Shown in pieces: positions 1-8,987 of a stretch of 64,000 bases of DNA. The DNA is from Deltaproteobacteria bacterium (GTDB lineage Bacteria > Myxococcota_A > Polyangia > Polyangiales > Polyangiaceae), in contig JACRCQ010000051.1 of the NCBI GenBank assembly GCA_016218915.1, positions 62,001 to 126,000 on the forward strand, read 5' to 3'. The notes below the pieces were generated by a model. That model was not told where the DNA came from. It made no database searches and saw only the letters and a program-made list of their open reading frames with translations. The position numbers and the translations under genes were made by a program. Each line of letters opens with the position of its first letter. Within the stretch, counting starts at the first letter, position 1.

Positions 1-84
1 CATGGGTGGCGGGAGCCTACCGGCGATGGAGTGCGGGCTGCAAGCGTGGAGCCGCGACCACTACGTGGAGCCGCGACCGTCAGG

Positions 85-106
85 GAGCGGGCGGTTCCAC
101 CCGCTC
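85..106 (-). terminator. stem-loop just after the GGDEF gene
   Basis: A 7-bp perfect stem (GAGCGGG / CCCGCTC) with an 8-nt loop lies 2 bp past the stop of the diguanylate cyclase gene. There is no T-tract on the minus strand after it, so it is at best a weak or Rho-assisted terminator, or an mRNA 3' stabiliser. Two tandem copies of CGTGGAGCCGCGACC lie beyond it near 45-80. Confidence 0.3.
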
Positions 107-108
107 GC

Positions 109-1005
109 CTACCCGCAGCAGCGGTTGCGGCCGGTTCGCTTGGCCTCGTAGAGCAGCTCGTCGGCCCGCTTCAGAAGCTCGGTCGCAGACTTGTCCGCAT
201 CGCTCAGCACCGCGGTTCCCACGCTGATCGTCACGCTGATCGACTCGGACTGGAACACGAACTTGTTCTCCTGGACCTTGCTGCGCAGCGTCTCGGCGAG
301 CTGGCGCGCCCCGTCGATCGCTGTTTCAGGAAGCATCACCACGAACTCCTCGCCACCGTAGCGAGCCACGAGCTCGTCACGACGAATGCGTCCTTGCACC
401 ACGCGGGCGAGCTCCTTGAGGACGAAGTCGCCTGCCAGGTGGCCGTGCTCGTCGTTGATCTTCTTGAAGTGGTCGATGTCGAACATCAGCACCGCGAGGT
501 CGCGGGTGTGACGGCGTGCCCGGATGATCTCGCGCTCGAGCGCTTCGTACAGGTAGCGCTTGTTGAAGGTCTGGGTGAGGCCGTCCATGATCGTGAGACG
601 GTAGATTTCCTCGTGGTACTGGCTCTCGACGTCAGTGCCGGACAGGTACTTGAAGATCGTGGGACCGACCTTGATCCGGTCGCCGTTCTCGAGCTTCTGG
701 GCGCTGGAGATCTGGTCGTCGTTGACGTAGGTGCCGTTCGTGGACCCGTCGTCCACGGCAAACCAGGCATCGCCGCGCGATTCGATGTGGCAGTGGCGGC
801 GCGAGACCGAGTCGCCATCGAGCACGATCTGGTTGTCAGCGCCGCGTCCGGCGCGCATGGGGCTCTGCTCGAGGACGAACCGCTTCCCAAGGAGCGTGGC
901 TTCCTTGGTATAGATCACCACGAGGCAGTCATTGCGCCGGCCGCCGGTTTCGGCAATGCGGGGCTGGACAGCCGTAACGCGTGTCTTTTCGTCGAAATCG
1001 CTCAC
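109..1005 (-). CDS. FHA domain-diguanylate cyclase (GGDEF)
   Basis: 298 residues, probably cytoplasmic; no membrane helix is visible. An FHA domain occupies about residues 35-115 (GR near 53, then SRRH and NGTYVN), a fold that binds phosphothreonine peptides. A GGDEF domain follows (about 130-298) with active-site motif RYGGEEF, which in this family makes cyclic di-GMP from two GTP. The inhibitory I-site, normally RxxD five residues before the motif, reads RRDE, so product inhibition may be weakened (inference). An FHA-GGDEF fusion suggests that a Ser/Thr kinase sets its localisation or activity; a membrane kinase gene lies at 13.4 kb, but no direct link is shown. The gene stands alone, with about 380 bp plus a repeat array upstream. 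Confidence 0.93.
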   Translation of the reverse strand: MSDFDEKTRVTAVQPRIAETGGRRNDCLVVIYTKEATLLGKRFVLEQSPMRAGRGADNQIVLDGDSVSRRHCHIESRGDAWFAVDDGSTNGTYVNDDQISSAQKLENGDRIKVGPTIFKYLSGTDVESQYHEEIYRLTIMDGLTQTFNKRYLYEALEREIIRARRHTRDLAVLMFDIDHFKKINDEHGHLAGDFVLKELARVVQGRIRRDELVARYGGEEFVVMLPETAIDGARQLAETLRSKVQENKFVFQSESISVTISVGTAVLSDADKSATELLKRADELLYEAKRTGRNRCCG

Positions 1006-1386
1006 ACTCTACGAATCCAGCTCAGGGTACAGGAAACGCGTCAGACGGTTCCCCGGTGCCGTTGCTGGCGGGGAGTTGCTGCGCGCATGGGTTCCACTCA
1101 CAGGTTGGCCCGATCAAGGGCTGTTCAGAGTCTGCTAAGGTAGACGAGACGCTTTGGGGGCGTCAAGCCGACCCCTGTCCAGACGTTGTAGCGCACGGCC
1201 GCGGCAGAGTCCTGCCCCAGGCCGAGGATTACCTTGCCCCACACCCCGCGACAGGGGCATCAGCCCCGTTGGAGGCCGGGCCAGTATCCGGATCTGGACA
1301 CAACCGGAGAACCTGTCACGGAACACCCTGCCCGGGGGTCGGTTCCCCCGGACGCAAGGCGATACTCCGGTTTATCATAAATCCTC
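1006..1386. other. non-coding stretch upstream of the GGDEF gene
   Basis: No convincing gene. It should hold the promoter of the GGDEF gene. A GC-rich inverted repeat at 1332-1351 (CCGGGGG, 6-nt loop, CCCCCGG) could be a structured element or protein site. It has no T-tract on either strand. Confidence 0.4.
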
Positions 1387-2158
1387 GAATTGGATGAGCC
1401 GCAGATCTTCGCAGATCCTCGCTGATCATCGCAGATGGGGGTGATGCTGGCGCACCAGGATTCGCTCGGGCACCCGTCCGCCCTCGTATTGGATGAGCCG
1501 CAGATCTTCGCAGATCCTCGCTGATCATCGCAGATGGGGATGGGGCTGGCGCACCAGGATTCGCTCGGGCACCCGTCCGCCCTCGAATTGGATGAGCCGC
1601 AGATCTTCGCAGATCCTGGCAGATCATCGCAGATGGGGATGAGGCTGGCGCATCGCGGATCGCGCGTGAACCCTGCGCCCCAGCCCTCGGATCCTGTCTG
1701 CGGGGATTCTGCGGGATCTGCTTTGGTCTGCGCGATCTGCGGCCATCTTCCGCGTTGCACTCGGCTCGGCTGAGCAGATGGGGGTGATGCTGGCGCACCA
1801 GGATTCGCTCGGGCACCCGTCCGCCCTCGTATTGGATGAGCCGCAGATCTTCGCAGATCCTGGCAGATCATCGCAGAGGGGGAGGAGGCTGGCGCATCGC
1901 GGATCGCGTGTGAACCCTGCGCCCCAGCCCTCGGATCCTGTCTGCGGGATCTGCGTTGGTCTGCGCGATCTGCGGCCATCTTCCGCGTTGCACTCGGCTC
2001 GGCTGAGCAGATGTGGATGAGGCTGGCGCATCGCGGATCGCGCGTGAACCCTGCGCCCCAGCCCTCGGATCCTGTCTGCGGGATCTGGGCTGTCTGCGGA
2101 ATCTCGGCTGTCTGCGGGATCTCGGGCTGTCTGCGGGATCTGGGGCTGTCTGAGGGTT
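1387..2158. repeat. intergenic array of 99-bp and larger mosaic repeats
   Basis: A unit starting ATTGGATGAGCCGCAGATC occurs at 1389, 1488 and 1587 (exact 99-bp steps) and again at 1831. A second unit starting GGCTGGCGCATCGCGGATCG occurs at 1644, 1887 and 2021, followed each time by a conserved stretch rich in CCCAGCCCTCGGATCC. The linking segment TTGGTCTGCGCGATCTGCGG recurs near 1724 and 1953. The right end (about 2086-2158) degenerates into 17-20-bp units of the type CTGTCTGCGGGATCTCGGG. The motif CGCAGATC is repeated within units. Open frames crossing the array look like repeat translations and are not called as genes. Confidence 0.85.
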
Positions 2159-2185
2159 TTGCGACTGTTCGCAGACGCGGGCTGC

Positions 2186-4597
2186 CTAGGAAACCGGTAC
2201 CGCCTCAGGCTCCTTGGCCTGCTCCTTGTCCTCGGGCTTTGGCACAGTGCTGCCACCCCGCCGCCCAAAGCACGCTTCCTCCAGCAGCTCTGCGATGTCC
2301 AGCTGCCTCACATCGTCTTCCTTGGACTGATCCTTCAGCCCGTCGGTGATCATCGTCATGCAGAACGGACACGACGTCGCAATCGTGTCCGCCTTGGTGT
2401 CGAGGAGCTGCAAGGTGCGACGCACGTTCATGCGGTCCTTGTTCTGCTCCTCCATCCACATCTGCCCGCCACCAGCGCCGCAGCACAGCCCCATGTTCCG
2501 GTTGAAGTGCTCGACCTCCACCAGGTCCGTGCCCGGGATCGCTTCGAGCACCTGACGCGGCGGCTCGTACGTCCCGTTGTAGCGTCCCAGGTAGCAGGCG
2601 TCATGGTAGACCACCCGCCCCTTGACCGGGTGCTTCGGCTTGAGCTTGCCGTCGCGCACCAGCCCCTCGAGGAACTCGGCGTGGTGGATCACGTCGTAGC
2701 TGCCACCAAACTCCGGGTACTCGTTCTTCAGCGTGTTGAAGCAGTGAGGACACGTGGTCAGGATCTTCCTGACCCCTCCCTGCTCCTTGTAGCCGTTGAT
2801 CGTGGTGATGTTCGCCTCGGCCAAGGTCAGGAACAGGAACTCGTTGCCCGCGCGACGAGCCGGGTCGCCGTTGCACTGCTCCTCCTCGCCCAGGATCGCG
2901 AAGTCGACCCCTGCGGCCTTGAGCAGACGCACCATGGCACGGGCGATCTTCTTGGCGCGATCGTCGTAGCTCGCTGCGCAGCCGACCCAGTACAGCACCT
3001 CGGCCTTGGGCTTGTCCGCCATGCGTGGCACGTCCAATCCCTCGGCCCACGCAGCGCGATCCATGCGCGACAGGTTCCACGGATTGCCGTTGGTCTCCAT
3101 GGCCTGGAACGGCTTCTGCAACTCGGGCGGGAACTCGCCGCGCACGAGCACGAGGTTCCGGCGCATGTCGACGATCTTGTCGACGTAGCTGATCATGACC
3201 GGGCAGAACTCCTCGCACGCGCGGCATGTGGTGCAGGCCCACAGCACATCGGGCTGGATCACCCCTGACACCAGATCGACCGGCTTGAACTCGATCGGCG
3301 GATTGGGGTGCGGGTTGTCCGGATAGACCGGCTCGTGGTGCCCGCCGTGATCCTTGTCGTGCCCGTGATCCTTGTCGTCGTGCCCGTGCTCCTTGTCGTC
3401 GTGCCCGTGCCCCTTGTCGTGGTCCCCGGCGCTCCCATGCCCGCCGCCGTGCGAGGCGTCCACCGGGTGCAACGGCCCACCGATTCCGTCGATGAACTCT
3501 TGATCGCGCCCATACATGTGATCGCGCAGATCCAGCGTGAATTGCTTGGGGCTGAGCAGCTTGCCGGTCCGGTTCGCAGGGCAGTTGTCCGTGCACCTTC
3601 CGCACTCGGTGCACGTGTAGAAGTCCAGGATCGACTTCCAGGTGAGGTGCTCGGCGCGCGCGACGCCGATGGGCGCCTGGTTCGGGTCTTCGAGCTCTGC
3701 GGCGGCGCCCACGGTCTCCATGAGCTTTTCGGAGCTCGCGGCGAGGGTCGGAAGACGCCCTGCCGGGCCGATGTCCGAGGTGAACACGTTCGGGATCGAG
3801 GTGAAGATGTGGAAGTGCTTGGTGTAGGGGAGCAGGTTGGCGAACACGAGCACCAGCGTGCCGTGGATCCAGAATCCCGCGTGCGCCAGAACCCGCAGCG
3901 TGGAAGGCGCTACGCCTGCCAGAGCGGAGGCGACGATCGAGCCCATCGGAGCAAACCACAGGAATTGTCCTGCCTGCGCGTGCTCCGGGTCGAACGGCGC
4001 AACCACCTTGAAGACATCCGCGCACGTGCCGGTGAAGTTGGCGTCCACCGGGCCGCACGCCATGGCCTTCCAGCCGCCCGCGAGCGCCAGCGCTGCGCCG
4101 TCGTAGAGCATGTCCGACAGCATCATCGTCACGATGATCCCGAGGATGAGGAGCCCCTCCCAGTGGAGGGTCATCCGCTTCTCCTTGGTGACGATTCGCA
4201 GGTAGATGAAGACGCAGGCGCCGATCACCACCAGCACGGCGAACGAGTCCTTGGCGAGGTCGTACAGATGCCCGAGCGGAAGCCCGAGCACCGGCTCCGG
4301 GCCGAGGATCCACAGATGGAACGATGGGCTGAAGGCGCGGCCCCAGAGGATGAGCGAGCGCAGCAGCAGCACCATGAAGCCGAAGAAGATCAGGATGTGG
4401 GCAACGCCGGCGAGGGGATAGTACGGCATGCGCCGCTGCCCGAACGCGTAGAGAATCGTGGTCCAGACCCGCTTGGGAATGTTGTCGAGCCGCTCCGTGG
4501 GCCGCCCTACCTTCAGCAGCAGCCAGCGCCGGTTCAAGCTGTACGCAAGAGCCGCGATCGAAGCGACCAGGATCACGGTCATCGCAATCGGGTTCAT
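2186..4597 (-). CDS. membrane (Fe-S) oxidoreductase, FadF/HdrD-like, with His-rich insert
   Basis: 803 residues. The N-terminal third has several membrane helices (about residues 5-20, 63-85, 118-135, 148-165, 215-255) resembling nitrate-reductase gamma-type haem b anchors. Two 4Fe-4S motifs follow, CTECGRCTDNCP (329-340) and CTTCRACEEFCP (455-466), then two Cys-rich CCG modules as in heterodisulfide reductase subunit D, the second with CCGAGGG. This architecture matches membrane oxidoreductases that pass electrons from electron-transfer flavoprotein to quinone (FadF/EMO type). A role in fatty-acid or ketone oxidation is inferred; no ETF genes are adjacent. Residues 383-421 between the two ferredoxin motifs are a repetitive insert of His, Asp and Gly that may bind metal. 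The C-terminal tail is acidic and Pro-rich. Confidence 0.88.
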   Translation of the reverse strand: MNPIAMTVILVASIAALAYSLNRRWLLLKVGRPTERLDNIPKRVWTTILYAFGQRRMPYYPLAGVAHILIFFGFMVLLLRSLILWGRAFSPSFHLWILGPEPVLGLPLGHLYDLAKDSFAVLVVIGACVFIYLRIVTKEKRMTLHWEGLLILGIIVTMMLSDMLYDGAALALAGGWKAMACGPVDANFTGTCADVFKVVAPFDPEHAQAGQFLWFAPMGSIVASALAGVAPSTLRVLAHAGFWIHGTLVLVFANLLPYTKHFHIFTSIPNVFTSDIGPAGRLPTLAASSEKLMETVGAAAELEDPNQAPIGVARAEHLTWKSILDFYTCTECGRCTDNCPANRTGKLLSPKQFTLDLRDHMYGRDQEFIDGIGGPLHPVDASHGGGHGSAGDHDKGHGHDDKEHGHDDKDHGHDKDHGGHHEPVYPDNPHPNPPIEFKPVDLVSGVIQPDVLWACTTCRACEEFCPVMISYVDKIVDMRRNLVLVRGEFPPELQKPFQAMETNGNPWNLSRMDRAAWAEGLDVPRMADKPKAEVLYWVGCAASYDDRAKKIARAMVRLLKAAGVDFAILGEEEQCNGDPARRAGNEFLFLTLAEANITTINGYKEQGGVRKILTTCPHCFNTLKNEYPEFGGSYDVIHHAEFLEGLVRDGKLKPKHPVKGRVVYHDACYLGRYNGTYEPPRQVLEAIPGTDLVEVEHFNRNMGLCCGAGGGQMWMEEQNKDRMNVRRTLQLLDTKADTIATSCPFCMTMITDGLKDQSKEDDVRQLDIAELLEEACFGRRGGSTVPKPEDKEQAKEPEAVPVS

Positions 4598-4728
4598 GTC
4601 GTGTCCCTCAACTCACGTTCGGGTCATCGTTTCCGTCGCGGCATTCGTGTACCTCGCACCCACGAACGACACCAGTTCAAATCGGGGGGAACGAGCGCAC
4701 GGCTGGCAGGGAGCGGGGTTCCGGGCTT

Positions 4729-5364
4729 CTACAGTACGAACGTGAGCACCTTCTGATCGCGCGGGACGCGAAACTCCAACAGGGCGGACCAGGTGCGCTG
4801 GCCGACGCGCGCGCTGAACCTCACGCGCAGGGGCGGAGGGGAGTTGCCCAGGCGGTTGAGCTTGACTGCCACGCGGTAGGTTCCGCGCGGGACGTCCCCT
4901 TCCACCAGATAGACGTTCTCCATGCTCTGGCCCTGGCAGGATTCCGGATCGCCTGGACAATTACGGTCCTTGGCCAGCCCCAACTGGGTGACGTCGTTGA
5001 TCCGCGCAACCTCGCCCTTGGGGTCGGTCACGCTCAGGTCCACATCCGCGCCCGCGTCTGGCCACGCCACCGTGAACTGGATCACCCCGGTGTGCACCCC
5101 GCACCCTTCGTCGATCGCACCATTGCAGTTGTTGTCGATCGCGTCGAAGCAGGTCTCGGGTCCAGTGGGAGTGCAGGCGATTTCCAGGGCTACGTCCGGG
5201 GGTGCCACCACCGACTGGACGGTCACTGGCGCAGGCTTGGCAGCAGCAGGGGCCTTGGCAGGGGTCCCTGAACAAGCGAGCGCGAGCGCGGTCCATGCGA
5301 TCACGAGCCCCAGCGCCGTGCCACGCACGCGGCCAGGCGCTGGAGGGGATCGGAACAGGAGCAC
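4729..5364 (-). CDS. lipoprotein with DUF2135-like domain and DNNCNG motif
   Basis: 211 residues. A basic N-terminus, a hydrophobic helix and LALACSG form a probable though non-ideal lipobox, so it is likely a cell-surface lipoprotein. A Cys-rich segment CFDAIDNNCNGAIDEGC (about 72-88) is the MopE-type putative metal-binding motif common in myxobacteria. The rest (about 93-211) looks like a DUF2135 beta-sandwich, with WPDAGADVDLSVTDPKG and a GTYRVAVKL strand. The start is GTG, directly after the TAA of the HEAT-repeat gene with no gap, so the two are probably translated together. Its molecular role is unknown. Confidence 0.75.
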   Translation of the reverse strand: MLLFRSPPAPGRVRGTALGLVIAWTALALACSGTPAKAPAAAKPAPVTVQSVVAPPDVALEIACTPTGPETCFDAIDNNCNGAIDEGCGVHTGVIQFTVAWPDAGADVDLSVTDPKGEVARINDVTQLGLAKDRNCPGDPESCQGQSMENVYLVEGDVPRGTYRVAVKLNRLGNSPPPLRVRFSARVGQRTWSALLEFRVPRDQKVLTFVL

Positions 5365-7944
5365 TTACTTCTTGAGAGGGGCGTTGGTGTCGACCGAGCC
5401 GCCCTTGCCCTTGAGGTCCTTGGTGTCGACGACGGTCTTGGGGTCGATCGCCTTGGGATTCATGAGCTCGAACAGCGCCTTGGCAGCGGCAGGGCCCACG
5501 TCGCCCTTCTCGTCCTTGAGCGCCATCAGCGAGCCTTGCTCCTTCATGAACCGCAGGGTGCGAAGGGCACCGTCACGGGTGGCCGGATCGCCCTTGAGCG
5601 CGGCCTGGCGCAGCTTGTAGCGCAGGACCACGCGGGTCATGGAGTGGGGGCCGTTGTCGAACCACAGGTTGTCGAACTGACGACCGAGCAGGAAGGCAGC
5701 CCACTCCTGGGGCGAGCCACGCACGCGGATGCGGCGGATGGCTTCGGCGTTCTCGACCCACTTGTACAGGCGGCCCTTTTCCAGGTCGACGTCGGACCAG
5801 TAGCCGAACGCCCTGAAGTAGTTCTCCTGCAGCAGCTGCAGGGCTTCAGCGGGGAAGTCGGCGTAGGCCGCGACCGTGCGCACTGCGGTGTCAGCGCTGC
5901 CTCCGACGATCAGGGCGAGCGCGGCGTCGTTGCGCACCTCCGGGTCCTTGAGCTTGTCCAGCAGCGCAGCCTCGTCCGCAGGGCTGAGGCCAGCGAAGCC
6001 GAGCGCTTGCGCGACGTACATCCGGAGCGAGTTCTCCATGTCGGGCGTGAGAAGCTCGATCAGCTTGGGATTGGCCGCAGGGAACGGGTGACGCGAGAGC
6101 GTCTCGCCGTAGCAGGCAGCAGTGACCTGATCGCGCTTGTCTTTGCCGTGCGCGAACTTGACGAGCTTCTCGGCGACTTCCTGGGCCTTGTCTTCAGGGG
6201 TGACCCAGCCGAGCGCGAAGCACGCCTCGAGGCGCGCCTGCTCGTTCTCGAGCTTGTTCTCGATGTACTTGACCAGGATCGGATACGCCTTGGGATCGCC
6301 CCACTGCGCGTAGCCGTCGGCAACGCCCACACCGAGCGCGCGGACCGCCATGCCGACCATGGCCAGGCCGCCGCCCATCAGGGACTCCATGGTCACGTCG
6401 ACGTCGTTGCCCTCGAGCTTGCGGCGCTCGAGCTGCTTCTCGAACTTGGGCCACGACTCGGTGTCCTTCAGCCAGCCGTCGTAGCGAAGCGCGCTCTGGG
6501 CGACTTCCCACTCGGGCGGGAACGGAGGCTGCTGGCCTTCGCGGGGCAGACGGGCCACTGGGAACGCCCAGTCGCGGATCTTGCCCAGGGACTTCTTGGA
6601 CTCGGCAGCGGCCAGGAACCGCAGACCGTTGGCGTGGGGCCTGGGCATGCCGAGCATCCAGCCCATGACCGCATCTTCGGCCTGCTCGAGGAACACCGGT
6701 CGCTTGTCGGGGTGAAGCACTGCGAGGTCGGCGAGCATGCGTGCGCCGATCACGCGCTCGTTGTCGTCGCGCGCCAGCGCCTTCATCTCGTCGAGATCCG
6801 AGTTGCCGTAGATCTTGACCGTGTCGTACTTCATGCGGTCTGCGAGGTACGGGACCGCGCGCGGATCGCCCACTTCGGCCAGCCGCATGGCGGCTTCGGT
6901 CTTCCAGTGGATGAACGGCTTGGTCTCGATGTACTGCACGAGGAGGTCTGCAGCGCGGGGATCCTGCAGGTCCTTGAGCTTCTCGAAGATGATCTTGGTC
7001 TGGTTCCACTCGCGCTCCGGCGTGCTCTTGTCGATGGAGCCGAGCGCCATGACCAGGCCTGGGCCGCCGATGCCGTTGCGCAGAGCATCGAGGAACTTCT
7101 GACGGCTGTCCTTGTCGGCCTTGGCGAGCGCATCGAGGAGGGGACGGCGCGCGCGCTCGTCGCCGATCCTGCCGAGACCGGGCGCTGCTTCGCGGGCGAC
7201 CTCGATGTCCTTGTCCTGCACCAGCTTGATGAGGGTGTCGGTGTACTTCGTGGTGGCGTTCTTCGACAGAATGGTGGCAACGAGCTGACGCACCGACTCG
7301 CTGGGGTCTCCAGCCAGCTGCTCCCACCGATCCGGCGGAGCCATCCTGGAAAGGACTTCGACGTCAAAGGCGGTGCCGCCGCCGAGACGCTGCACCTTGG
7401 TGAGGTGCCCGGCCCGGTAGACCTTGAGCACGCGCTCGAGCGAAGCATCGTCCTTGAGCGCGATCAGCGCCCAGGCGATCTGCGGCTCGTCGGAAGCATC
7501 GGCCTCCTGCAGCGCCTTGGTCAGGAACGGCTTGGACGAGTCGGCCGCGGGGGTGCCGAACTTGGCGAGCACCTGGGCAGCCACACCGCGGATGCGGTGG
7601 TCGCTCTGCTCCAGGGCCTTGATCGCCAGGCCGATGGCCTCCTTGTCCTCGAGCCACGCAAGCTGCAGCAAGGCTTCCTGCTGCAGCTCGTACTCGTTGG
7701 GATCCGCAGCGTACTTGCGCCAGACCGGCAGGGCCTGATCGCGCGGCAGCATGTAGATCCGTTTCTGCTCGGCGACGATCTGATCCATCGTCATCTTGGC
7801 GCCCTCACGCTTGAGGCCCACCACCACGAGCACGACCGCGATCGCGGCCAACACCAAGCCGATAATGACGATCTTGGCCCCTATGGACCCTTTCTTGAAG
7901 TCGCCATCCGTCCCCCTGAAGTCTGCATCCGGATCCCTGGCCAT
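5365..7944 (-). CDS. membrane-anchored HEAT-repeat protein
   Basis: About 859 residues from the ATG at 7944, chosen over an upstream in-frame start at 8010 because GGAGGG precedes it. A short acidic cytoplasmic tail is followed by one membrane helix (about 25-45) and then a long alpha-helical domain. HEAT-like repeats are visible in helix pairs carrying conserved DPRAVPYL- and DERARRPLL-type turns. Such solenoids serve as protein-binding scaffolds. The gene is upstream of, and fused end-to-start with, the DUF2135-like lipoprotein gene, so they probably act in one envelope process. No catalytic motif is visible. About 290 bp separates it from the divergent protease gene. Confidence 0.82.
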   Translation of the reverse strand: MARDPDADFRGTDGDFKKGSIGAKIVIIGLVLAAIAVVLVVVGLKREGAKMTMDQIVAEQKRIYMLPRDQALPVWRKYAADPNEYELQQEALLQLAWLEDKEAIGLAIKALEQSDHRIRGVAAQVLAKFGTPAADSSKPFLTKALQEADASDEPQIAWALIALKDDASLERVLKVYRAGHLTKVQRLGGGTAFDVEVLSRMAPPDRWEQLAGDPSESVRQLVATILSKNATTKYTDTLIKLVQDKDIEVAREAAPGLGRIGDERARRPLLDALAKADKDSRQKFLDALRNGIGGPGLVMALGSIDKSTPEREWNQTKIIFEKLKDLQDPRAADLLVQYIETKPFIHWKTEAAMRLAEVGDPRAVPYLADRMKYDTVKIYGNSDLDEMKALARDDNERVIGARMLADLAVLHPDKRPVFLEQAEDAVMGWMLGMPRPHANGLRFLAAAESKKSLGKIRDWAFPVARLPREGQQPPFPPEWEVAQSALRYDGWLKDTESWPKFEKQLERRKLEGNDVDVTMESLMGGGLAMVGMAVRALGVGVADGYAQWGDPKAYPILVKYIENKLENEQARLEACFALGWVTPEDKAQEVAEKLVKFAHGKDKRDQVTAACYGETLSRHPFPAANPKLIELLTPDMENSLRMYVAQALGFAGLSPADEAALLDKLKDPEVRNDAALALIVGGSADTAVRTVAAYADFPAEALQLLQENYFRAFGYWSDVDLEKGRLYKWVENAEAIRRIRVRGSPQEWAAFLLGRQFDNLWFDNGPHSMTRVVLRYKLRQAALKGDPATRDGALRTLRFMKEQGSLMALKDEKGDVGPAAAKALFELMNPKAIDPKTVVDTKDLKGKGGSVDTNAPLKK

Positions 7945-8237
7945 GATCCCTCCAACGAGGCGTAGAGACACATTTCGCTGATAGCGCGGCGACCATACCA
8001 GAGGCCGCATTGGGGATCACGCCCTACCTCGGAGGGGTCCCTGGGCCACGCTTGCGTGACCGCGGAGCGTGCAGCGTGGACATGGCAGGCTGGGCATCGG
8101 CTGGGCAGGGGCCCCTTACGTGGTGGATCGACCTTTCGCGCCGCAACGGAAGCACCGCGCTCGCTGCGCCGTCGCTTTGGTGCTAGTCCCGCCCCTGACC
8201 CACGCCTGCTCATGCGCTGGCGTGCCATCCCGCAAGC

Positions 8238-8936
8238 ATGTCCATCACCGGGGCAAAACGCGTTCTCGTCGCTGCCGTGATCACCACCGCCGTGGTGACC
8301 GGCCTCTCGTACGCCCTGCCCGAGCGATATGCAGCCACCGGGGTTGGACTGGCATTTCTCGCTGCGACCTGGCTGATGGTGCTGCGGGGCGAAGACGCGC
8401 TGGTTCCGCATTTCGGCCTGTCGCTCGGTGGACTTCTGGAAGCGAAAGCCATCGACCCTCGGCGCGTGGCGACGGACGGGCTCAAGGCGCTGGCCTGGGC
8501 TTGCGGGATCGCTGCGGTGGTTTTTCCGCTCTTCTGGTTTGGATATCGCTTCTGGTGGAAGCCGGTTCACCTGTTCGCCTGGGTCCCGCCCGTGTCCTAC
8601 TCCGACGAGATCCTGGGACAGATCCTGGTGATCGCGCTGCCCGAGGAAGCGTTCTACCGCGGCTACGTGCAGACCGCGTTGGACGACGCGTGGGGCGCGA
8701 AGCTGAAGATCCTCGGAGCCAAGGTGGGGTGGGGCCTGGTGGCCAGCGCGGTCCTGTTCGGCATCGGTCACTTCCTGACCGAGCCGCGACCAGAACGGCT
8801 CGCGGTCTTCTTTCCGGCGTTGCTCTTTGGCTGGCTACGCGCGCGCACCGGAGGTGTGGGCGCAGGGATTGCGCTGCACGCCATGGCGAACATCTTTTCT
8901 GCCACGCTTGGACGCGGCTATGGCCTGATGCACTGA
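8238..8936 (+). CDS. CPBP intramembrane protease, myxosortase-like
   Basis: 232 residues with about six hydrophobic segments. The CPBP (Abi/CAAX protease) motifs are present in order: EExxxR at 136-141 (LPEEAFYRG), FGIGH with His178, and HAMANIF with His214 and Asn218. In Myxococcota, proteases of this family are proposed to cleave MYXO-CTERM tails and move the protein to the cell surface. Two proteins in this window (11385-13181 and 28664-30130) carry such tails, which supports but does not prove a myxosortase role. The assignment to a named myxosortase subfamily is not made here. A beta-barrel lipoprotein gene follows 51 bp downstream on the same strand. Confidence 0.87.
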   Translation: MSITGAKRVLVAAVITTAVVTGLSYALPERYAATGVGLAFLAATWLMVLRGEDALVPHFGLSLGGLLEAKAIDPRRVATDGLKALAWACGIAAVVFPLFWFGYRFWWKPVHLFAWVPPVSYSDEILGQILVIALPEEAFYRGYVQTALDDAWGAKLKILGAKVGWGLVASAVLFGIGHFLTEPRPERLAVFFPALLFGWLRARTGGVGAGIALHAMANIFSATLGRGYGLMH

Positions 8937-8987
8937 AGCGCAGAAACACGTTCCATACCGCGGCAAAGATCGCGTAAGAACGGCGCG

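Noticed and set aside
4655..4690. GTTCAAATC resembling a tRNA T-loop
   Set aside because: The flanking T-stem bases do not pair and no acceptor stem is present.
5536..7965. 809-residue open frame antisense to the HEAT-repeat gene
   Set aside because: High-GC codon shadow; no motif, and the sense frame has a signal anchor and HEAT pattern.
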